Below are positions 7,219 to 11,948 of a stretch of 11,948 nt of DNA, piece by piece; position 1 is the stretch's first letter, and each line of letters begins with the position of its first letter. The translations under genes and the position numbers were made by a program. Origin of the DNA: an uncultured Lachnospiraceae bacterium (lineage in GTDB: Bacteria; Bacillota; Clostridia; Lachnospirales; Lachnospiraceae); assembly GCA_945836355.1 (NCBI GenBank), contig CAMALD010000013.1, forward strand, positions 1 to 11,948, written 5' to 3'. The notes below the pieces were generated by a model that worked only from the letters and a program-made list of their open reading frames with translations, searched no databases and was not told where the DNA came from.

Positions 7219-7259
7219 TTTGCATTATAGGAAATTGTCGCAATTTCCTATAATGCAAA
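7219..7259. repeat. Perfect 19-bp inverted repeat with 3-base loop in the leuS leader
   Basis: TTTGCATTATAGGAAATTG (7219-7237) and CAATTTCCTATAATGCAAA (7241-7259) are exact reverse complements around TCG (7238-7240). Its right arm overlaps the T run (7257-7262) of the T-box terminator. No T run follows it on either strand in the sense needed for intrinsic termination. Each strand carries TATAAT in its 3' arm. It could be a dispersed palindromic element, an mRNA-stability or processing hairpin, or a protein binding site; I do not recognise it with certainty. Confidence 0.9.
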
Positions 7260-7290
7260 AAAGCCTCCGTCCCCGTAAAGAGACGAAGGC
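7257..7290 (-). terminator. T-box intrinsic terminator before leuS
   Basis: On the minus strand GCCTTCGTCTC (complement of 7280-7290) pairs with GGGACGGAGGC (complement of 7263-7273) with two G-U pairs, followed by six T residues (7257-7262). It lies directly after the T-box sequence, as the alternative to the antiterminator. Confidence 0.9.
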
Positions 7291-7489
7291 AAACCTCCGC
7301 GGTACCACTCTGATTCAGGATTACTCCTGCGCTCAAATTCTGTAACGGGAACCCCCGCCGAATCCTACTGATGTTCAGACCCGGAGCTCATAGACGAGTT
7401 CAAAGCTTTTTAGGTTATCTCGCACCACCCGATAACTCTCTGCCGCTAAAAATGACTTTTACTACTTCTAATCATCGCAATCTCAATAT
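7263..7489 (-). ncRNA. T-box leader (leucine-responsive) controlling leuS
   Basis: T-box RNAs sense uncharged tRNA and switch between a terminator and an antiterminator. Read on the minus strand, this leader shows the T-box core AGTGGTACCGCGGAGG (7294-7309). Its TGGT would pair with an ACCA tRNA 3' end, as in tRNA-Leu with discriminator A. Further upstream are an AGAGAG bulge region, a distal Stem I hairpin GTTATC/GATAAC (7414-7436) around a GGTGGTGCGAG-type loop, and the specifier region GAACTC. The candidate specifier CUC (complement of 7396-7398) is a leucine codon, matching the downstream gene. The terminator hairpin is at 7263-7290. The 5' limit is estimated from the promoter. The exact specifier placement is inferred without folding. 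Confidence 0.93.
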
Positions 7490-7495
7490 AGATAT

Positions 7496-7524
7496 ATGCT
7501 ACCCTGAACCCGTGAAAAAGTCAA
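7496..7524 (-). promoter_or_regulatory. Predicted promoter of the leuS T-box leader
   Basis: TTGACT (7519-7524) and TAGCAT (7496-7501) are separated by 17 bases on the minus strand. The -35 box begins 23 bases after the cheW stop. The position places the start near 7489, just before the T-box Stem I. Confidence 0.6.
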
Positions 7525-7546
7525 CTGTTTTTTAATTTCTTTTTCT

Positions 7547-8011
7547 TTACTGCGCGCTCTTTTCCGCAAATTCCCTGACAGCTGCACTCTCCTGCTCGCC
7601 GAGGATGTTCTTCACATCCACCATCACAAACATTCTTCCGTTCTTGCTGCCAATGCCGCCTGCATAGCGTGTGTCATCATTCTTCACGATTACCGGCACC
7701 GGCTTTACCTCATTCTCTTCAAGCTCCAGAATTTCTGCCACCGCATCTACCTTGTAGCCAATCAACATATCGTTGCATCTGGTCACCAGAAGCTGCGTGC
7801 GTTCATCGCCCGGAATCTCCTGCATTCCAAACTTCCTGCGGAGACTGTAGACTGGAATCACATCACCGCGCAGATTCAGAATACCGATAATACAGGCCGG
7901 CGCATTTGGTATCGGCACAACACCGGTATATTTTTCGATTGCACTGACCAGTGAGACATCCATTCCATATTCGTTGCCGTCCAATGTAAAAATAACCTGC
8001 TTTGTATACAT
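7547..8011 (-). CDS. cheW: CheW chemotaxis adaptor protein
   Basis: CheW links chemoreceptors to the CheA histidine kinase in membrane-associated receptor arrays. The 154-residue product is a single CheW domain. Typical stretches are QVIFTLDGNEYGMDVSLVSAIEKYTGVVPIPNAPACIIGILNLRGDVIPV (with the conserved NLRGDVIPV at about 47-55) and GYKVDAVAEILELEENEVKPVP. There is no kinase or receiver domain, so it is CheW and not CheV or CheA. ATG 8011 follows AAGGAGGGG (8021-8029) at 9 bases. It starts 18 bases after the prfB stop and probably shares that transcript, yet no other chemotaxis gene is in the window. Its last codons are just upstream of the leuS promoter, and I see no terminator between. Its presence suggests a motile organism. 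Confidence 0.95.
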   Translation of the reverse strand: MYTKQVIFTLDGNEYGMDVSLVSAIEKYTGVVPIPNAPACIIGILNLRGDVIPVYSLRRKFGMQEIPGDERTQLLVTRCNDMLIGYKVDAVAEILELEENEVKPVPVIVKNDDTRYAGGIGSKNGRMFVMVDVKNILGEQESAAVREFAEKSAQ

Positions 8012-8029
8012 TGTACCGTTCCCCTCCTT

Positions 8030-9149
8030 TTATTCCTCCTGCGGCTTTGTGTTAATCCATTTCAAATATGCATTAATAAACGGGTCAATTCCTCCGTCAA
8101 GTACTGCCTGCGCATTCGCGACCTCCGCACCGGTACGGTGGTCCTTGACCATCGTGTACGGCTGGAGCACATAGGAACGAATCTGGTTGCCGAAATTGAT
8201 ATCCCGGATTTCACCGCGGATACCGGATTCCTTCTCCTGATTTTCCTGCTGCTTTAACAGATACAGCTTTGCTTTGAGCATCTGCATCGCTTTATCCTTG
8301 TTTTGGAACTGCGAACGCTCATTCTGGCACTGCACGACAATACCGGTCGGCAGATGAGTGATGCGGATTGCGGAGGATGTCTTGTTGACATGCTGTCCGC
8401 CGGCACCGCTCGAGCGGTAGGTATCTATCCGAAGATCCTCTTCATTGATTTCCACATCCAAATCCTCTTCAATGTCCGGCATCACATCGCAGGAAACAAA
8501 GGAGGTCTGGCGCTTGCCCGCCGCATTAAACGGAGATATACGCACCAGACGGTGAACTCCGCGCTCGGACTTGAGATGCCCGTATGCATTCAGTCCATTG
8601 ATCTGGATGGTAATGGACTTGATACCTGCTTCTTCACCATCCAGAAAGTCAAGAATCTCTGTGGTATATCCCTTGCGGTCCGCCCACTTCTGATACATGC
8701 GGCTGAGCATGCCCGCCCAGTCACAGCTCTCGGTACCGCCGGCTCCCGCATGGAGCGTAAGGATTGCATTATCCTTATCATATTCATCGGAAAGCAGCGT
8801 GTCCAGGCGCAGCTCCTCAAACTCCTCCACAAAACGGTCCGCTTCTTTTTGAATCTCCGGCACCATCGAGGTATCATTCTCCTCGTTAGCAAGATCAATC
8901 AGCATATAAATATCCTCATATAGCTGCTTTAAATCATGGTACTGCGCAATGATATCCTTTAGATTCTTTAATTCCTTTACATATGCCTGACTCTTCTCCG
9001 CAGAATCCCAAAAGCCCGGCTCTTCCATAATACCTTCGATTTCTTCAACTCTCAGCTGTTTATTAGCGAGGTCAAAGTGAATCCCCCACTTCAATTAACG
9101 GTTTATCATACGTGCCAAGTACATACTTGACCTGATCCAATTCAACCAC
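8030..9149 (-). CDS. prfB: Peptide chain release factor 2 (programmed +1 frameshift)
   Basis: RF2 ends translation at UGA and UAA. The reading frame starts at GTG 9147-9149, after the ribosome site AGAGGTGA, and reads 25 codons ending GAT-TCA-CTT before an in-frame TGA (9072-9074). A +1 shift on CTT skips base 9074 and continues from GAC (9071-9073) for 347 more residues, giving 372 residues. With this join the stop-codon recognition motif SPF falls at 205-207 and the catalytic GGQ at 250-252, the same numbers as in E. coli RF2, which supports both the start and the shift. Residue 246 is serine. The frameshift allows RF2 to limit its own synthesis. The long uninterrupted frame from a TTG at 9094 (MKWGIHF) is only the shifted frame read backwards. 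The gene follows secA by 80 bases with no clear terminator. Confidence 0.97.
9071..9089 (-). promoter_or_regulatory. RF2 programmed +1 frameshift site
   Basis: The minus strand reads GTGGGGGATTCACTTTGAC. It has a G-rich internal Shine-Dalgarno-like run, the slippery CTT, and the weak stop TGA followed by C. Between the G run and CTT there are 5 bases, whereas E. coli has 3 (AGGGGG-TAT-CTT-TGA-C). Confidence 0.93.
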
Positions 9150-9229
9150 TAATCTCACCTCTTTCTATATGAATAAATCACCAATTATTCAGATCATCTG
9201 CAGCAGACTGCTACTGCATTTTTACAACA

Positions 9230-11803
9230 TCAGACGGTTTTCTTTCCGCAGCAGAACTTATACTTGAGCCCGCTTCCGCAAGGGCACAGATCGTTCGGCA
9301 TCACTTTCTTTGCCGCACGCTTTACCGGCTGCTTTGCAACCGTATCATCCTTGTTGGTACCGGTCACCTTCGCTACCTGCTCGCGCTCTACCTTCTGCTC
9401 AATGCGCAGATGCATCAGACCGCGCACGGTGTCCTCGGCGATTGCCGTAGTCATTGCGTCGAACATTTCGTATCCCATAAATTTATATTCCGTCAGCGGA
9501 TTTCTCTGGCCATAGGACTGAAGATGGATTCCCTGACGGAGCTGGTCCATATCATCAATGTGATCCATCCATTTGCGGTCAATCACACGCAGAAGAATTA
9601 CGCGCTCGACCTCGCGAAGCTGCTCCTTCTCCGGGAATTCCGCCTCCTTTGCCTCGTAAAAATGTGCCGCCTCTTCCTTCAGATACTGTGTCAGAGTATC
9701 GCGCTTGCCGTGTTTCATCATCTCGTCATCCAGCGTAATCGGCGGAATCGGAATAATCGGAAGCAATAAACTGTTCAGCTCGGCAATATCCCAGTCCTCC
9801 GGCAGTGCATCCTCTGCAATGCAGTGATTTACGGCATTCTCCACCGTGTCGGAAATCATCTTAAAGATGGAGTCACGCATGCTGTCGCCGTTGAGCACCT
9901 TGCGGCGTTCCCCATAGATAATCTCGCGCTGCTCGTTGTTCACCTGATCATATTCCAGAAGATTCTTACGAATGCTGAAGTTGTTGCCCTCAATCTTCTT
10001 CTGTGCCTTCTCAATCGCATTGCTGAGCATCTTGTGCTCAATCTGCTCCCCCTCCGGCAGACCGAGGGAATTGAATATGCCAATCATGCGCTCGGAGCCA
10101 AAGAGACGCATCAGGTCATCCTCCAGTGAAATATAGAAGCGGGATTCTCCCGGATCGCCCTGACGGCCTGCGCGACCGCGGAGCTGATTGTCAATTCTTC
10201 GTGACTCATGGCGCTCGGTACCGATGATTTTCAGGCCGCCAAGCTCCTTCACGCCCTCACCAAGCTTAATATCAGTACCACGGCCTGCCATATTGGTCGC
10301 AATCGTAACTGCACCCATCTGTCCTGCATCCGCTACAATCTCCGCCTCAAGCTCATGGAACTTTGCATTCAATACCTTGTGCGGAATACCACGCTTCTTT
10401 AACAATGCGCTGAGCTCTTCCGAAGCCTCAATCGTGATGGTGCCGACCAGCACCGGCTGCCCCGTGGCATGGGTAGCCTGAATTTCCTCGACCACCGCTT
10501 GGAGCTTTTCGCGCTTTGTTTTATACACTGCATCGTTGAGATCCTGTCTTGCCACCGGACGATTAGTAGGAACCTCCACAACATCCATTCCGTATATCTC
10601 ACGGAACTCCTTCTCCTCGGTGAGCGCCGTACCTGTCATGCCGCATTTACGCGCATACTTGTTGAAGAAATTCTGGAATGTGATGGTCGCAAGCGTCTTA
10701 CTCTCACGTTTTACCTTAACATGCTCTTTTGCTTCGATTGCCTGATGCAGACCATCCGAAAAACGTCTGCCCGGCATGATACGTCCGGTAAAGTCATCGA
10801 CGATCAATACCTCGTCATCCTTCACCACATAATCCTTATCCCTCGCCATCAGATAATGCGCACGGAGGGCAAGAATAATATTGTGCTGAATCTCCAGGTT
10901 CTCCGGATCGGCAAGATTCTCGATGCGGAAAAACTTCTCGACCTTGCCCACACCCTCCTCGGTGAGGTTGATGTTCTTATCCTTCTCATTCACAATAAAG
11001 TCACCGGTCTCCTCCGACTCCTCGCCCATGATGACATCCATCTTGGAGAGCTCCTTCTCGGTACCCTTTTTGAGCTGTCTCGCTAAAATGTCACATGCTT
11101 CATACAGGCTGGTGGACTTATCGCCCTGACCGGATATAATGAGCGGTGTGCGAGCCTCATCGATCAGCACCGAGTCCACCTCATCGATGATGGCATAGTG
11201 CAGGTCGCGCATAACCAGCTGCTCCTTATAAATAACCATATTATCACGAAGGTAGTCGAAGCCGAACTCGTTGTTTGTGCCGTAGGTAATATCACAGGCG
11301 TATGCCTGACGGCGTTCATCGCTGTTCATGCTGTTGAGGATACATCCAACCGTCAGCCCGAGAAAACGGTGTACCTTTCCCATCCAGTCCGCATCACGGC
11401 TTGCCAGATAATCATTGACGGTGACGATGTGGACACCCTTCCCTTCCAGCGCATTCAGGTATGCAGGAAACGCGGATACAAGAGTCTTTCCTTCACCGGT
11501 TTTCATCTCCGAGATGCGTCCCTGGTGAAGAATGATACCGCCAAGAAGCTGAACATGGTACGCGCGCTGTCCGAGCGTACGCTTTGCCGCCTCACGAACC
11601 GTGGCATAGGCCTCCACCAAAAGATCATCCAGCGTCTCACCCTTAGCAAGACGCTCTTTAAATTCTGCCGTCTTAGCGGCAAGCTGCTCGTCTGAGAGTT
11701 TTTCAAATTCCGGCTCAAGTTCCTCTATTTTATCAGCCAGAGGAGCAATCCTTTTTATCTCTCTTTCACTATGTGTCCCAAACATTTTTGTAATTAATCC
11801 CAT
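9230..11803 (-). CDS. secA: SecA, preprotein translocase ATPase
   Basis: SecA drives export of unfolded preproteins through SecYEG at the membrane. The 857-residue product is full length. It has Walker A (MKTGEGKT, 100-107), Walker B DEVD (207-210, in [19 protein letters not shown]), the preprotein cross-linking region following it, the second nucleotide-binding fold ending [21 protein letters not shown], the helical scaffold and wing region, and a C-terminal zinc site [13 protein letters not shown] (C840, C842, C851, C852) used for SecB or ribosome contacts. I chose ATG 11801-11803 (MGLITKMFG) because GGAGG (11809-11813) is 5 bases upstream. The frame stays open upstream to a GTG at 11902, but that part is cysteine-rich, unlike SecA, and has no ribosome site. 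secA-prfB adjacency is common in Firmicutes. Confidence 0.98.
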   Translation of the reverse strand: MGLITKMFGTHSEREIKRIAPLADKIEELEPEFEKLSDEQLAAKTAEFKERLAKGETLDDLLVEAYATVREAAKRTLGQRAYHVQLLGGIILHQGRISEMKTGEGKTLVSAFPAYLNALEGKGVHIVTVNDYLASRDADWMGKVHRFLGLTVGCILNSMNSDERRQAYACDITYGTNNEFGFDYLRDNMVIYKEQLVMRDLHYAIIDEVDSVLIDEARTPLIISGQGDKSTSLYEACDILARQLKKGTEKELSKMDVIMGEESEETGDFIVNEKDKNINLTEEGVGKVEKFFRIENLADPENLEIQHNIILALRAHYLMARDKDYVVKDDEVLIVDDFTGRIMPGRRFSDGLHQAIEAKEHVKVKRESKTLATITFQNFFNKYARKCGMTGTALTEEKEFREIYGMDVVEVPTNRPVARQDLNDAVYKTKREKLQAVVEEIQATHATGQPVLVGTITIEASEELSALLKKRGIPHKVLNAKFHELEAEIVADAGQMGAVTIATNMAGRGTDIKLGEGVKELGGLKIIGTERHESRRIDNQLRGRAGRQGDPGESRFYISLEDDLMRLFGSERMIGIFNSLGLPEGEQIEHKMLSNAIEKAQKKIEGNNFSIRKNLLEYDQVNNEQREIIYGERRKVLNGDSMRDSIFKMISDTVENAVNHCIAEDALPEDWDIAELNSLLLPIIPIPPITLDDEMMKHGKRDTLTQYLKEEAAHFYEAKEAEFPEKEQLREVERVILLRVIDRKWMDHIDDMDQLRQGIHLQSYGQRNPLTEYKFMGYEMFDAMTTAIAEDTVRGLMHLRIEQKVEREQVAKVTGTNKDDTVAKQPVKRAAKKVMPNDLCPCGSGLKYKFCCGKKTV

Positions 11804-11842
11804 TATAGCCTCCAACATTGTGCAGATACCTCTTTGAAGGCA

Positions 11843-11862
11843 GCAGCCGCATATGCCGCTGC
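11843..11862. repeat. 20-bp near-palindrome in the secA leader
   Basis: GCAGC-c-GCATATGC-c-GCTGC is self-complementary except for one C-C mismatch in each half. It lies 40 bases upstream of the secA start codon, inside the predicted 5' leader. It could form a GC-rich hairpin or be a binding site; no function is known to me. Confidence 0.5.
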
Positions 11863-11911
11863 GAGGCCGCACATAATCCAAATACATCAGGTTGCAAAAC
11901 ACCTAATAAGC

Positions 11912-11941
11912 CTTATAGGGTATTTTACCATTACAGCGCAA
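11912..11941 (-). promoter_or_regulatory. Possible promoter of secA
   Basis: TTGCGC (11936-11941) and TATAAG (11912-11917) are separated by 18 bases on the minus strand, giving a leader of about 100 bases before secA. The -35 box is only a partial match, and the gene upstream is outside the window, so read-through cannot be excluded. Confidence 0.45.
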
Positions 11942-11948
11942 AGGATTC

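Noticed and set aside
8030..9094. prfB starting at TTG 9094 (MKWGIHF) without a frameshift
   Set aside because: There is no ribosome site. The frameshift model gives motif positions identical to E. coli RF2 and uses a GTG with a good ribosome site.
9190..9217. Overlapping short inverted repeats between secA and prfB as a terminator
   Set aside because: The stems are only 4-5 bp, compete with each other and have no T run, so read-through from secA into prfB is more likely.
11804..11902. In-frame N-terminal extension of SecA from a GTG at 11902 (cysteine-rich, starting [10 protein letters not shown])
   Set aside because: It has no ribosome site and does not resemble SecA, while ATG 11803 has GGAGG at 5 bases and gives the usual N-terminus.
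1..11948. CRISPR arrays, tRNA or rRNA genes, insertion sequences, phage genes
   Set aside because: None was found on reading both strands. There are no regularly spaced repeats, transposase frames or tRNA-like sequences.

Overview
All nine protein genes lie on the minus strand, so transcription runs from the right edge to the left. The order is secA, prfB, cheW, leuS, a flavin reductase-rubredoxin fusion (hrb-like), a GNAT acetyltransferase, an MNT/HEPN pair, uvrB and uvrA (5' end only). The window looks like a Firmicutes chromosome, most likely a motile clostridial species of the Lachnospiraceae type. The reasons are strong AGGAGG ribosome sites, a secA-prfB pair, a T-box leader before leuS, a free-standing CheW, a Moorella-type high-molecular-weight rubredoxin, and a LeuRS with diverged signature motifs. 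The family assignment is inference; no genus can be named from the sequence.

Region by region. Bases 8030-11948 hold the translocation ATPase SecA and release factor 2. RF2 needs a programmed +1 frameshift at an in-frame UGA after codon 25. cheW (7547-8011) follows prfB by 18 bases. Bases 7263-7524 carry a promoter and a leucine-type T-box with a CUC specifier, a TGGTACCGCGG antiterminator element and an intrinsic terminator. The terminator's T run runs into a perfect 19-bp inverted repeat of unknown purpose. leuS (4685-7108) follows, then the hrb-like gene only 36 bases later, which ends at a long hairpin.

A phosphinothricin-acetyltransferase-like GNAT gene (3352-3915) comes next. It is followed by an AT-rich island (about 2280-3300) that carries a minimal nucleotidyltransferase and a HEPN-domain protein. 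Their overlapping reading frames and base composition suggest an acquired toxin-antitoxin-like module with its own promoter. uvrB and uvrA form an operon behind a TTGTAT-17-TATAAT promoter. The region around that promoter is dense in GAAC/GTTC half-sites and includes one near-match to the Gram-positive LexA box.

Most of the window is housekeeping: protein export, translation termination, leucyl-tRNA charging and nucleotide excision repair. I see no convincing new multi-gene system. The points most worth a second look are the 19-bp palindrome in the leuS leader, the spacing at the RF2 frameshift site, the altered KMSKS and editing motifs of LeuRS, the HEPN protein without the RNase histidine, and the inverted repeats around the uvrB promoter.
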